Positions 8,661 through 18,005 are shown, counted from the first letter of the stretch. The stretch: DNA of 64,000 nucleotides from Acidobacteriota bacterium (GCA_018000455.1 JAGNJW010000001.1:62001-126000); one strand, 5' to 3'. Program-made: numbers and translations. Notes: generated by a model from the letters alone, not told the origin.

Positions 8661-10082
8661 ATGAGACACACCAAGATCGTCGCCACGCTCGGGCCGGCCA
8701 CGAACGACGACGCCACCCTCGACGCGCTGCTTGGCGCCGGCGTCGACGTGGTGCGCCTCAACTTCTCGCACGGCACGCACCAGACGCACGAGCTGACCTA
8801 CGCCCGCACCCGGGCTGCCGCCGAACGCGCTGGCCGGCAGGTGGCGATCATGCAGGACCTGAGCGGTCCGAAGATCCGCACCGGGCGCCTCGAGGGCGGC
8901 CTGGCGATCCAGCTCCACGAGGGCGACCCGCTCGTTGTCGCCACAGGCGACTTCGTGGGCGGCCCCGGGCGCGTCTCGACCACCTACGCCGAGCTCGCCA
9001 GGACGGTACAGGCCGGCGACCGGCTGCTCCTCGACGACGGGCGCATCGAGCTTCGCGTCGAGGGCGCCGACGGCGTGGCGATTCGCACGCGCATCGTCAA
9101 CGGCGGCTGGCTCTCCGAGCACAAGGGCATCAACGCGCCACAGGTGGCGCTGCCGGCCGGCGCTCTCACCGACAAGGACGTGGCGGATCTGAAGTTCGGG
9201 CTCGCGCTTGGCGTCGACCTCGTGGCGCTCAGCTTCGTGCAGTCGGCCGGCGACCTGACCAGTGCCCGCGCCCTCGCGGTGGCGTGCGGCGTGCCCGACG
9301 TCCCGCTCGTCGCCAAACTCGAACGTCCCGAAGCCATCGCCCGCCTCGACGAGATTCTCGATCACGCCGATGCCGTGATGGTGGCCAGGGGCGATCTCGG
9401 GCTCGAGGTGCCGTTTGAACGCGTGCCCCGCGTACAGAAAGACATCCTGCGCACGGCCAATGCCCGCGGCGTGCCGGCGATTGTCGCCACCCAGGTACTC
9501 GAGTCGATGCGCGAAGAGCCGCGGCCCACGCGCGCCGAAGTGAGCGACGCGGCCGGCGCCGTCGACATGGGGGCCGGCGCCATCATGCTGGCCGGTGAGA
9601 CGGCGGCGGGAAAGTATCCGGTCAAGGCCGTCCAGGCCCTCGATGCCATCATCCGCGACGCCGAGTCGGACGGCATCCGCCGGCCGGTCGAAGTGCCGCG
9701 CCTGCCGGGCGAAGGCCCGTGGGACCACGCCTCGAGCCTGGCGACGGCGGCCATCGGGCTGGCCGCCCGCGCTCACGCCGGGGCCATCGTGGCCGTGACG
9801 CGTGAAGGCCGCACCGCGCGCCTGCTGTCGAGCGGCCGACCCACCGCGCCCATCTATGCGGCCACCGACCGTCCGGAGGTCGCGCGCCGCCTCGCCCTGT
9901 GGTGGGGCGTCGTGCCGCTCGTCGTGCCAATCGAGGGCGGCGTGGACGAGGTAGGCGGGCGCGTCGTCGATGAGCTGCGCGGCATCGGCGCGCTCAGCAC
10001 CTCGCCCACCGTCGTCATCGTGAACGTCAGCCCCGACCTCGACCTCGGCGCCGCCAACTTCGTGCGTATCCGCCGCGCTTAG
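8661..10082 (+). CDS. pyk: Pyruvate kinase
   Basis: A 473-residue enzyme that converts phosphoenolpyruvate and ADP to pyruvate and ATP in glycolysis. N-terminal RHTKIVATLGPA, substrate/metal segment VVRLNFSHG, MQDLSGPKIRTG, and the active-site signature VMVARGDLGLEVPFERVP are all intact. The C-terminal regulatory domain (IVAVTREGRTARLLSSGRP) is complete. Length is normal. No Shine-Dalgarno sequence precedes the ATG. A TAAGCT -10 box 7 nt upstream suggests a leaderless transcript. Confidence 0.96.
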   Translation: MRHTKIVATLGPATNDDATLDALLGAGVDVVRLNFSHGTHQTHELTYARTRAAAERAGRQVAIMQDLSGPKIRTGRLEGGLAIQLHEGDPLVVATGDFVGGPGRVSTTYAELARTVQAGDRLLLDDGRIELRVEGADGVAIRTRIVNGGWLSEHKGINAPQVALPAGALTDKDVADLKFGLALGVDLVALSFVQSAGDLTSARALAVACGVPDVPLVAKLERPEAIARLDEILDHADAVMVARGDLGLEVPFERVPRVQKDILRTANARGVPAIVATQVLESMREEPRPTRAEVSDAAGAVDMGAGAIMLAGETAAGKYPVKAVQALDAIIRDAESDGIRRPVEVPRLPGEGPWDHASSLATAAIGLAARAHAGAIVAVTREGRTARLLSSGRPTAPIYAATDRPEVARRLALWWGVVPLVVPIEGGVDEVGGRVVDELRGIGALSTSPTVVIVNVSPDLDLGAANFVRIRRA

Positions 10083-10107
10083 CGGCCCGACCCGCAGCGC
10101 GGCCCGG

Positions 10108-12306
10108 CTAGCTCGCGGGCGCTCCATCACCGAACACGTGCAGCTCGTACACCGTCCACATGCGGTTGCCGGCCGGCACGGACTGTTCGAGCCGCAGCTT
10201 CGACAGCGCGATCGGCGGCCAGGTCAGGCGCACCCCGGGTTCGGCCGGCTCGAACAGGGCCGTCATCGCCGCGTCGTAGACGGTCGGGCCGTCGTACAGC
10301 ACGTGGGCCAGGCCCTCGGCGTCGGTGCCCACCACGCGCAGGTGATTGGGATAGTCGGAAACCGCGAAGCGCGGCACCTCCAGCTTCACGCCGTGCACGA
10401 GGCGGGCGCGTTGTAGTTGCAGTTCGATCCAGGCATCGCCGTCCTGTGCGGCCCGCCAGCGGGTGGTGAGATCGTCGTCGGTCAAGCTCGAAACGCCGTC
10501 GAGGTCGTCTGAAGCAGACACCTCGAAGCGGGCACGCGCCAGACGCTGCATTGGCTCCGGTGGCGAGGTCATCGGCGCCGGACGCAGCGTGAACACGGCC
10601 GTCGTGCCGAACTGCCGCACGGCTTCGACCTGGGGCGTGTCGGCGCGCATGGCCGCCTCGAGCGTGTCGACGTGCGGCAGCGCGTTGGCCAGGTACTCGT
10701 GCCGGTGGATCAGGACATAGCGGGTGCCGATCGTCCGCAGCACCCGCAGCGCGTCGTCCACCGTATCGAGCGTGGTGAAGGGCGACGAATGCTCCTGCAG
10801 GAGCCGAACGAACGGCGTGACGAAGCCCGAGCTGCCGTTGACCAGGGCGTGGCCGTGCCGCAGGCCGGCCAGCTGATAGCGAAGTGTCACGGAGCCGCCT
10901 GCGTACGGGCGCTGCCCCTGGAAATCGGTCACGACCGGCAACTCGAGCAGCGCCGCCTTGGGCTGCGTGGCCAGCCACGCGTAGGCCTCGGTGGCCGAGG
11001 GATCCTCGTCGGGCTGAACCGCGAGCCAGTCGTACTCGCGGTGCCCGTCCCAGAGCGAGACGGCCGCGACGGCCACGATCACTGCGGCGCGCAACCCGCG
11101 GCTGCGCCCGGTCAGGATCGAGGCGGCCCCCACGCCGGCCAGGATGCCGAGCGCCAGCACCACGAAGACGGCAAACCTTCCCGGTGCGCGGATGCCGTCG
11201 AACCCCGGCACGACGTCGGCCAGCCATTGGAATAGGCCAGGCACGCCGAGCGGTGTGGTGCCGAGGGTCGGTGCCGGGCCAAGCGTGAAGAGGAACGTCG
11301 CCGCCGCGACGAGCAAATAGACGGCCGGGGCATGGGCGCTGCGCCAGCTGGCGCGGTTACGCCCGAGCGCGACCCCGCCGCCGATGACGGCGAGGGCTGT
11401 CAGCAGCGTACCCGGGAAAAGCGCTCGGTCCGACGAGTCTTCGCGCCACAGCCACGTCGTGTCGCGTTCGTGCCAGACGCTGGCGTAGGAGCGGAGACTG
11501 GCGCTGTACTGCCGCACCTGGTCCATCGAGTGCTCGAGGCCCAGCTCCTCCTGCGCCGCGGCGTAGTGCAGCAAGGCCGGCGCCGTGATCGCCACCAGCG
11601 TCACCGCCGCTACGGCCAGATGGCCCGCCCGCCGCCACGTCAGCCGCGGCTGCCGGCGCACGAAGGCCGTCGCGAGCACGACGGCGACGGGCACGGTGAA
11701 GAACAGCCCGAGATAGACGTTGGAGGCGAGCTGGATCGCCCAGCACACCGTGAATGCCGCAAGCGCCCTTGGGCGGCCGCTCTCGAGCCACCGATGGAGC
11801 CACAGCAACGCCAGCAGGCTCCAGCCGGCGCTGAGCATCTGCAGGCGCGCCACCTGGCTGCTCACGAAGTATGGACTGCACATCACGACGACGCCGGCAA
11901 CGAGTGCGCCGCCGTGGCGGCCCGTGATGGCTCGCACCAGCACGTACATCGCCCAGCCGAGGAACGCGAAGCCGAGGAGAAACGCGGCGTTGTAGGTCAG
12001 GATGGCGTTGCCGGTGAGCCAGTAGACCGGCGCGACGAAGACCGCGATACCCGTGAGATGTTCCGAGAAGGCGAGCGCGTTGGGATGGGGGTGGAAGATC
12101 GGCGCGTCCCAGAGCGCCGAGGGGTGTCGCGCCAGCGCGTCGCTCACCCAGCCGAGGATCCAGGCGTTCAGCATCGGATCGCCGGCATTGCCCGGCACGG
12201 CGTTGGGTAGAAACGGCAGCAGCTCGCGGTTGAGTACCAGCGAACATGCCAGAAACAACAGCGCCGCGGCGCCGGGCGTCAGCCGGCTGGACGAGTGAAC
12301 GGGCAC
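10108..12306 (-). CDS. Multi-pass membrane protein, GT-C glycosyltransferase-like, with C-terminal discoidin-like domain
   Basis: A 732-residue protein starting with GTG. Residues about 10-410 hold a dozen hydrophobic helices with a large first loop (GNAGDPMLNAWILGWVSDAL), as in GT-C-type or YfhO-like lipid-linked-sugar transferases. Residues 410-580 form a soluble periplasmic part. Residues about 585-732 resemble an F5/8 type C (discoidin) carbohydrate-binding fold (SSLTDDDLTTRWRA, WIELQLQRARLVHGV). Exact substrate unknown. It lies 71 nt downstream of the FAD oxidoreductase on the same strand. Confidence 0.65.
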   Translation of the reverse strand: MPVHSSSRLTPGAAALLFLACSLVLNRELLPFLPNAVPGNAGDPMLNAWILGWVSDALARHPSALWDAPIFHPHPNALAFSEHLTGIAVFVAPVYWLTGNAILTYNAAFLLGFAFLGWAMYVLVRAITGRHGGALVAGVVVMCSPYFVSSQVARLQMLSAGWSLLALLWLHRWLESGRPRALAAFTVCWAIQLASNVYLGLFFTVPVAVVLATAFVRRQPRLTWRRAGHLAVAAVTLVAITAPALLHYAAAQEELGLEHSMDQVRQYSASLRSYASVWHERDTTWLWREDSSDRALFPGTLLTALAVIGGGVALGRNRASWRSAHAPAVYLLVAAATFLFTLGPAPTLGTTPLGVPGLFQWLADVVPGFDGIRAPGRFAVFVVLALGILAGVGAASILTGRSRGLRAAVIVAVAAVSLWDGHREYDWLAVQPDEDPSATEAYAWLATQPKAALLELPVVTDFQGQRPYAGGSVTLRYQLAGLRHGHALVNGSSGFVTPFVRLLQEHSSPFTTLDTVDDALRVLRTIGTRYVLIHRHEYLANALPHVDTLEAAMRADTPQVEAVRQFGTTAVFTLRPAPMTSPPEPMQRLARARFEVSASDDLDGVSSLTDDDLTTRWRAAQDGDAWIELQLQRARLVHGVKLEVPRFAVSDYPNHLRVVGTDAEGLAHVLYDGPTVYDAAMTALFEPAEPGVRLTWPPIALSKLRLEQSVPAGNRMWTVYELHVFGDGAPAS

Positions 12307-12377
12307 AGCACCTCGACGTTATCAACGAATCGGCGCGCGCCGCCCAAGAAACGGACGCGTTCGCGCCCGGCGCGCCG

Positions 12378-13562
12378 TCAGATCGTGGCGCCGTCCGGCA
12401 TGACCACCCCGCGTTCGAAGCGGTCGACGGCGAATGGCGCGATGTCGAAGGTGCGACTCTCGCCGAGGCGCACCAGCTCCGACACGATGAGGCCCGTGGC
12501 CGGCGACATCATCAGCCCGTGGCCGCTGAAGCCGCTCGCGAAGATCAAGCCGCCAAGTCCGGGGTGCTCGCCGATCACCGGGTTGTGGTCGGGCGTCATC
12601 TCGTAGTGCCCGGCCCAGCCGTGCACGTCGGTCACGTCGACCGCCGCCGGCAGGCGCTTGACCAGCGCCGGGTAGAACTCGTTCTCCCACCGCACCTCGT
12701 CGCAGGTGAGGTTCTCGCCGGCCGGCTCGTCCCAGTTCGTGAAGGCGAGGATGATGCGATCCGGATCCCCGGCGGTGAGCGCGTCGTCGTGCCGCCAGTG
12801 GACGCCGCCCGGGTCGACGACCATCGGGAAGCGTGTCGGCCAGGCGGAGGGCAAGGTGCACCGGAAGAGCAACTGGCGCACCGGTTCGACTGGAACATCG
12901 AGCCGGGCGAGCCGGCCGACGCGGCCGGCTAGGGCGCCGGCAGCATTCACCACCACGGGCGCACGCAGCCAGCCCCCATGCGCCAGCGTGACGCCGGTCA
13001 CGCGGCCACCGCGCGTCTCCAGTTCGACGACCTCGTCGTCGAGGTACTCCGCTCCAGCGGCGAGCGCCGCTGCTCGCAAGCCAAACAGCACCTCGCGCGG
13101 ATTCGCGTAGCCGTCCTCCGGGCCGAAGAGGCCGAAGCGGATGTCGTCGAGCATCAGCCCGGGCACCATGGCGCCGACCTCGTCCACGCTCAGGCGCTGC
13201 TGCACAGCACCAGCGGCCCACTGTGCGGCTTCGCGTGCCAGCATCGCCTCGGCGTTGGTGTCGTCGGCGAGGAACAGATAGCCGCGCTGGCGGAACCACG
13301 CGCGCGGTGTGTGGGTGGGCGTTCGCATCCGCGTGTCGAACTCGCGCCACAGCGCCACGCTGTGCTGCACCATCCGCACGCAGGCTGTCGAGGTGAACTG
13401 CTGGCGGATGCCGCCCATGGCCAGAAACGACGAAGCGCGCGCGTAGGTGGGATCGCGCTCGACGACCACGATGCGGCCGGTGAAGCCGTCGTCGCGAAGG
13501 CGCCAGGCCGCGGCTGACCCGACGACGCCGCCGCCGATGATGACGACGTCGGCGGCGTTCAC
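12378..13562 (-). CDS. FAD-dependent oxidoreductase, DAO/glycine-oxidase-like
   Basis: A 394-residue flavoprotein. The N-terminus DVVIIGGGVVGSAAAWRL is a dinucleotide-binding fold with GxGxxG. VNAAGALAGRVG is the second FAD motif, and GHYEMTPDHNPVIGEHPG plus FASGFSGHGLMMSPATG form the C-terminal FAD site of the D-amino-acid-oxidase/sarcosine-oxidase superfamily. It starts with GTG at 13562, overlapping the stop of the SRPBCC gene (GTGA), so no other start fits. Substrate is probably an amine or amino acid. It is the third gene of the namZ operon. Confidence 0.88.
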   Translation of the reverse strand: MNAADVVIIGGGVVGSAAAWRLRDDGFTGRIVVVERDPTYARASSFLAMGGIRQQFTSTACVRMVQHSVALWREFDTRMRTPTHTPRAWFRQRGYLFLADDTNAEAMLAREAAQWAAGAVQQRLSVDEVGAMVPGLMLDDIRFGLFGPEDGYANPREVLFGLRAAALAAGAEYLDDEVVELETRGGRVTGVTLAHGGWLRAPVVVNAAGALAGRVGRLARLDVPVEPVRQLLFRCTLPSAWPTRFPMVVDPGGVHWRHDDALTAGDPDRIILAFTNWDEPAGENLTCDEVRWENEFYPALVKRLPAAVDVTDVHGWAGHYEMTPDHNPVIGEHPGLGGLIFASGFSGHGLMMSPATGLIVSELVRLGESRTFDIAPFAVDRFERGVVMPDGATI

Positions 13563-14089
13563 GGCTTGGCCTGTTTGATCGTGTGGACGCGGTAGAGCCA
13601 CTCGTTCTCGAGGTAGTCCTTGAGGGTCGCGAGGGCCGCCCTCCAGCCGTGCTCGGTCAGGGCGAAGTATCGGTGCCAGCGCGGTCCCTCGTCCGAGGCG
13701 CTCTGCCGCACCGTCACGCGCGTCTGCTGTGGATCGCTGTCGGGCTGGCACGTGATCTCGAGCGCCATCGGGCCGAGCGGTTCGCCCGCCGGTGGCTGCC
13801 AGTAGACGTCGGCCACGAAGAGCGCGCGCTCGGGCGTGTAGTCCACCACCGTGCCGTGCAGCGTGCCGCCGAGCTGACCGAGCAGATCGTCGCGGCTGGC
13901 GCTGGTGGGCCAGGTGATGGCGTAGGGCCCCGACAAGCGCGCGACCGTCACCGAGCGCTCCGCCTGCCACCAGTAGGCAAGATCGGTGTGCGAGAAGAAC
14001 GCCTGCATCACGCGGGCCACGGGTGCGTTGACCGCCGTGCGCACGACGAAACTCGGAGGTCCGGCGGCGGGTGGTGTCGGACTAGCCAT
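13559..14089 (-). CDS. SRPBCC/AHSA1-like domain protein
   Basis: A 176-residue START-like protein: FVVRTAVNAPVARVMQAFF at the N-terminus, a central region of alternating strands (VDYTPERALFVADVYWQP), and a long C-terminal helix (WRAALATLKDYLENEWLYRVH). This is the pattern of the AHSA1 (activator of Hsp90 ATPase) branch of SRPBCC proteins, which bind hydrophobic ligands. It overlaps namZ by 8 nt upstream and the FAD oxidoreductase by 4 nt downstream, so it is translationally coupled to both. Confidence 0.75.
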   Translation of the reverse strand: MASPTPPAAGPPSFVVRTAVNAPVARVMQAFFSHTDLAYWWQAERSVTVARLSGPYAITWPTSASRDDLLGQLGGTLHGTVVDYTPERALFVADVYWQPPAGEPLGPMALEITCQPDSDPQQTRVTVRQSASDEGPRWHRYFALTEHGWRAALATLKDYLENEWLYRVHTIKQAKP

Positions 14090-15248
14090 ACAGCAGATGC
14101 GGCGCGCGCAGCGCCCGGAAGGCCGCCTCGTCGTCAGCCCACCCGGCGGCGATCGACTCGGCCGCAGCTCCCGCGTCGATCAACTCGCGCGTGAGGCTGC
14201 TGCCGGCCAGGATATCGATCGGCATCAGGCGGTGTTCGTATTCGTAGGGCGGCGGCCGCCAGGCGAAAGCGGATGAACCCGCCCGGCGCAACTCCTCGAT
14301 GACTGCCACGCCAGTGACCACGGGGCGGAAGGCGGCGCGGTCGATGACGTGAATCTGGCCGCCTTCGCAGGTGGTGCCGTGGTGCTTCTGGAACGTGGGC
14401 TCGAAGACGGCGGGCCGGAAGACGACACCCGGCAGGCCGTGTCCGTTCAGCCGATCGGCAAAGGCCTCGGCGCGCACCCACGGCGCGCCCACCACCTCGA
14501 ACGGCCGCGTCGTGCCGCGGCCTTCGGAGGCGAGCGTGCCTTCGAGCAGCACCGTGCCCGGATAGACGATGGCCGAATCGAGTGTCGGCATGTTGGGCGA
14601 GGGCATCACCCACGGCAGACGGCAGTGGTCGGCGTAGTGAGCGCGCTGCCAGCCTTCCATCGTCACGACCTCGAGCGAGGCGCCGAGCGCGAAGCGCTCG
14701 TTGAAAAGGCGCGCCAGCTCGCCAATGGTGAGCCCGTGCCGCATCGGGATCGGGAAGAGACCGACGAACGATTCGAAACCTGCGACCAGCGTCTCGCCCT
14801 CGACGTCCACGCCGCCGATCGGGTTGGGCCGATCGCACACGATGACCGGCACGCCGTGCGTCCCGCACGCGCGCAGGCAGTTGGCCATCGTGTAGATGAA
14901 GGTGTAGATGCGCGCGCCGATGTCCTGCAGGTCGATGACGAGCACGTCGAGCCCGGCCAGCATCTCGGCCGTGGGCTCGCGCGTTTCGCTGTACAGCGAA
15001 TAGACCGGCACGCGGCGGGCCGGGTCGTGCCCGTGCGGCGTCTCGATCATGTTGTCCTGCAAGTCGGATCGGAAGCCGTGCTGCGGGCCGAAGATGGCGC
15101 CGAGCGTCACTCCATCCGCTGCCCGAACACGATCGACCACGTGGACGAACTCGTGGTCCACCGAGGCGGGGTTGGCGACGACGCCGACCGTGAGCCCCTT
15201 CAGACGTCCAGACGCGATGAGACGCGTCGATCCCAGCGTGACAGGCAT
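14082..15248 (-). CDS. namZ: Exo-beta-N-acetylmuramidase (NamZ, DUF1343)
   Basis: A 388-residue DUF1343 protein. Diagnostic segments are GVVANPASVD, GPQHGFRSDLQDNM, DLQDIGARIYTFIYTM, VCDRPNPIGG, PSPNMPTLDSAIVYPGTVLLEGT and SEGRGTTRPFE. The Bacillus homologue releases N-acetylmuramic acid from the ends of peptidoglycan fragments. No signal peptide is visible in the chosen start, so it may act in the cytoplasm or the start may be further upstream. It is the first gene of an operon with SRPBCC and FAD oxidoreductase. TATAAT on the minus strand lies at 15266-15261, 12 nt from the ATG. Confidence 0.9.
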   Translation of the reverse strand: MPVTLGSTRLIASGRLKGLTVGVVANPASVDHEFVHVVDRVRAADGVTLGAIFGPQHGFRSDLQDNMIETPHGHDPARRVPVYSLYSETREPTAEMLAGLDVLVIDLQDIGARIYTFIYTMANCLRACGTHGVPVIVCDRPNPIGGVDVEGETLVAGFESFVGLFPIPMRHGLTIGELARLFNERFALGASLEVVTMEGWQRAHYADHCRLPWVMPSPNMPTLDSAIVYPGTVLLEGTLASEGRGTTRPFEVVGAPWVRAEAFADRLNGHGLPGVVFRPAVFEPTFQKHHGTTCEGGQIHVIDRAAFRPVVTGVAVIEELRRAGSSAFAWRPPPYEYEHRLMPIDILAGSSLTRELIDAGAAAESIAAGWADDEAAFRALRAPHLLYG

Positions 15249-15260
15249 GTCGAACGTCCG

Positions 15261-15269
15261 ATTATAGTG
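15261..15269. promoter_or_regulatory. Symmetric -10 element shared by namZ (minus) and membrane glycosyltransferase (plus)
   Basis: The bases ATTATAGTG read TATAAT on the minus strand (15266-15261) and TATAGT on the plus strand (15264-15269). The two start codons lie 12 nt and 8 nt from their boxes, in a 29-bp intergenic gap. A single near-palindromic -10 therefore probably fires in both directions. No clear -35 boxes are apparent. Confidence 0.55.
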
Positions 15270-15277
15270 GGGGAGCC

Positions 15278-16873
15278 GTGGCCTTGACGTCCTCTCTGAG
15301 TGCTCCACCCCGCGTCGCCCTGGCTTTCGTGCTCGCGGCTTACGTGCTGCCGCTCGTGCTGCCCGTGCCGCTCATGGAAGACGACGAGGGACTGCACGCC
15401 GCGATCGCCGTCGAGATGGTCGAGGGCGGCGACTGGACCGTGCCGCGGTTGATGGGCGCGCCGTTTCTCGACAAGCCGATCCTCTATTTCTGGATGCAGG
15501 CGGCGTCGCTTGCCACCTTCGGGGCCTCGGAATTCGCCGTGCGCCTGCCGGGCACGCTGATGGCCGTTGCCGGCATCGCCGCTACCGGCTGGCTGGCCCA
15601 GGTGCTCTTCGGCGTGGCTGTGGGACGCTGGGCGGCGCTGTGCTACGCGACGATGCTGCTGCCGTTTGCCGTGTCGCTGACGCCGCTCCACGACCTCGTC
15701 ATGGTGCCGCTCGTCGCGCTGGCGCTCGGGGCATTCTGGCGCGCCCATCATGCGGCGACGACGGCCCACGTCGCCGGCTGGACACTCGTGGCCGGCGTCG
15801 TGCTCGGCCTCTCGATGCTCGGCAAGGGGTTGACCGGCGTCGGCCTCATCGGCGTGGGCATGGTGGCGTGGATGGCGTGGACGCGCACGTGGCCGATGCG
15901 CCTCATCCTGGTGGCGGCCTGCGCGCTGGTGCTCGGAGCGTTCATCGCCTGGCCGTGGTACGCGGCCATGGAGCAGGCTTCGCCGGGATACCTGCGCTAT
16001 TTCATCCTGGAACGGCATCTGGGTGGGGTGGCGGGCGAGGCGCAGCGGCACGCCGGCCGCCCGTTCTGGTACTACCTGCCGGTGCTCGTCGGCGGCGCCT
16101 GGCCGTGGCTGTTCCCGGCGCTACGACGGCCGGCACGAACTGCCGACCTCGCCGAGCGGCTCGTGTGGAGCTGGCTCGTCGCCGACGTCGTGCTCCTGAG
16201 CGCCGCCGGCTCGAAGCTGGCGACCTACCTGCTGCCGGCCTTCCCCGCGGTGGCGCTGCTGGCCGCGCGCCGCATCATGGACGCAGGCGGCGGGGCGGCG
16301 GCCGCCCCCGCGTGGCTGGTCCTCACCACCGCGTTGCTGCCGCTCGGGGGCGTGGTCTACTTTGCCGCCGCGACGGCGGCCGTGCCCCAGGACGCGCGGG
16401 CTCTGATGGCGCTGGTCCCCCTGGTGCTCGCCGGCTGGCTCCTGGTCTCGCCGGCAGGCCGCGCCTGGACAGCTTCGACGCGGCTGCTCGTGGTGACCGC
16501 GACGGCGCTCGGCGCCGTGGCCGTGGCCGTGCGTCCGCTCGCGGCCGTGCAGCTCACCGCGCGCCAGCTCGCTGAGCGCATGAATCGGCTCGACGCCATG
16601 CCTCGGACCCTGCTCATCGTGGACGAGGGCGTGGGCTCGTTCCTCTTCTACCTGCGTCCGGAGCTACGCCGGGGGCTCACGCCCGACCGCGTGCAGCGCA
16701 TCTCGCGGTTTTCTCTCGGTGACGACCGCGACCCCGAGGGCGTCCTCGTCGCGATCGCGACCGACCGGCTCGACGGAGTCAGGCAGCTCTACCACCTGCC
16801 GCCGGGCGCGCCGGCCGCAGTCGGCGCCTTTCACGTGCTGCCGTGGGCTGAACTCCGGCCCACGGTTCGCTGA
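15278..16873 (+). CDS. ArnT/PMT-type glycosyltransferase (GT-C, GT83-like)
   Basis: A 531-residue protein starting with GTG. The first periplasmic loop has the EDDEGLHAAIAVEMVEGGDW segment with the acidic pair near residue 33 that catalyses transfer in ArnT-like enzymes, followed by PFLDKPILYFWMQAASLATFG. Eleven or so helices and a short periplasmic C-terminal domain follow (residues about 430-531). Such enzymes transfer a sugar from a polyprenyl phosphate donor to lipid A, protein or glycan. It is divergent from namZ and probably leaderless. Confidence 0.8.
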   Translation: MALTSSLSAPPRVALAFVLAAYVLPLVLPVPLMEDDEGLHAAIAVEMVEGGDWTVPRLMGAPFLDKPILYFWMQAASLATFGASEFAVRLPGTLMAVAGIAATGWLAQVLFGVAVGRWAALCYATMLLPFAVSLTPLHDLVMVPLVALALGAFWRAHHAATTAHVAGWTLVAGVVLGLSMLGKGLTGVGLIGVGMVAWMAWTRTWPMRLILVAACALVLGAFIAWPWYAAMEQASPGYLRYFILERHLGGVAGEAQRHAGRPFWYYLPVLVGGAWPWLFPALRRPARTADLAERLVWSWLVADVVLLSAAGSKLATYLLPAFPAVALLAARRIMDAGGGAAAAPAWLVLTTALLPLGGVVYFAAATAAVPQDARALMALVPLVLAGWLLVSPAGRAWTASTRLLVVTATALGAVAVAVRPLAAVQLTARQLAERMNRLDAMPRTLLIVDEGVGSFLFYLRPELRRGLTPDRVQRISRFSLGDDRDPEGVLVAIATDRLDGVRQLYHLPPGAPAAVGAFHVLPWAELRPTVR

Positions 16874-16920
16874 CACGCCGCGGATTGTGTCGGGGGCGCC
16901 TTCCGGCGCATGCTGGATCC

Positions 16921-17433
16921 ATGCGCACGATGCTCGCTTTCCGCTTGCAGCGCGGCCTGACCGTGGCTGCGCTCATCATCGTCACCAGCGCCTGCGCCAG
17001 CGGCGGTGGCAGGTCGCGGCCAGCCACCGGCGTGCCGTCGCCCCCGTCTGGTGAGGCGGGTTCGCCGCTCGAGGGCGAATGGCGCCTCACGTCCTTCCAG
17101 CTCGCGGACGGATCGACACGCCAGGTCAATGGCTTCCTGCGCTTCGACCGCTTCTCGAACATCAGCGTGCACGCGGAACTGGCGCCGAACGATCCGTCGG
17201 CGCGCCCGCCGCGCACGGTCGTGGCCGATTTCACGGCCAAGGCGCAGGCCGGTGCCGGTGAGTTCGACTATGTCGGGCTGGCGATGGGCGTGGGCGCCGA
17301 GCGGCTCACCGAAGACGCCGTGAACATGTCCGAATGGCGACACTACGAGCTGGCCGGCGATACGCTGCGGATCTCGGCCCGCGATCGGGCGGGCCGCGCC
17401 GCGGCGACCCTGGTCTTCGAACGGGCGCGTTGA
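16921..17433 (+). CDS. Lipoprotein with lipocalin-like domain
   Basis: A 170-residue protein with a basic N-terminus, hydrophobic core and lipobox-like IVTSAC at about residues 20-25. The mature part begins with a Gly/Ser/Pro linker and then LEGEWRLTSFQLADGS, the typical first strand of lipocalin-like or META-like beta-barrel domains, with a second conserved block at MSEWRHYELAGDTLRIS. The ligand is unknown. Stop at 17433 is 2 nt before the MGMT start, so the two genes are one transcript. The CATGCT sequence 6 nt before the ATG could be a weak leaderless -10. Confidence 0.65.
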   Translation: MRTMLAFRLQRGLTVAALIIVTSACASGGGRSRPATGVPSPPSGEAGSPLEGEWRLTSFQLADGSTRQVNGFLRFDRFSNISVHAELAPNDPSARPPRTVVADFTAKAQAGAGEFDYVGLAMGVGAERLTEDAVNMSEWRHYELAGDTLRISARDRAGRAAATLVFERAR

Positions 17434-17435
17434 CG

Positions 17436-17951
17436 ATGGGGGCGAGGACGCTGCCGGCCCTCGGCGTCGTGTACCACACGTCGATCGAGAGCCCGATCGG
17501 GCCGCTGCTCCTGGCCGGCGACCGGCGCACCCTGCGGATGCTCTGGTTCGGCCACGGCCGCAAGGCACAGGGGCCAGACCCCGGCTGGGTGGAGTCGGCC
17601 GACGAGTTCGCCAGCGTGACGGTGCAGCTTCGCGAGTACTTCGCCGGCCGCCGCACCTCGTTCGACATCGACGTCGAACCACACGGTACCGACTTCCAGC
17701 GCCGGGTATGGCGCGCCCTGGTCGAGATTCCCTACGGCGAAACCACCAGCTACGGCGCGCTGGCGCGCCGGATCGGCGCCGAGAAGGCCGTGCGTGCGGT
17801 GGGCCTGGCCAACGGCGCCAATCCCATCGCCGTCGTGATCCCCTGTCACCGCGTCATCGGTGCCAGCGGCGCGCTCACCGGCTTTGGTGGCGGCTTGCCG
17901 ACCAAACGCGCGCTGCTCGACTTGGAGCAGGGCCAGCGCACGCTGCTCTGA
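17436..17951 (+). CDS. ogt: Methylated-DNA--[protein]-cysteine S-methyltransferase
   Basis: A 171-residue suicide DNA-repair protein that takes the alkyl group off O6-alkylguanine. The acceptor cysteine is C137 in the invariant IPCHRVIG motif. The helix-turn-helix and the active-site C-terminus (GFGGGLPTKRALLDLE) are intact. The N-terminal part has the DFQRRVWRALVEIPYGETTSYG start of the DNA-binding domain. It follows the lipoprotein gene by 2 nt. The start at ATG 17436 is the first in the frame after that gene's stop. Confidence 0.95.
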   Translation: MGARTLPALGVVYHTSIESPIGPLLLAGDRRTLRMLWFGHGRKAQGPDPGWVESADEFASVTVQLREYFAGRRTSFDIDVEPHGTDFQRRVWRALVEIPYGETTSYGALARRIGAEKAVRAVGLANGANPIAVVIPCHRVIGASGALTGFGGGLPTKRALLDLEQGQRTLL

Positions 17952-17993
17952 GCGTCGCCGCCGTCGGGTTCTCGGCGTCAGCAGCGGGCGGGC

Positions 17994-17999
17994 TACCAT
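17994..17999 (+). promoter_or_regulatory. -10 box for the 53-aa cysteine-rich protein
   Basis: TACCAT is followed by 6 nt and then the ATG at 18006. This spacing predicts a transcript starting at the start codon. There is no Shine-Dalgarno sequence. Confidence 0.4.
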
Positions 18000-18005
18000 G
18001 GACCG

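Noticed and set aside
7980-10130. 716-residue minus-strand ORF covering pyruvate kinase
   Set aside because: Only its last 217 residues are the O-methyltransferase; the rest is antisense to pyk and has no protein-like pattern.
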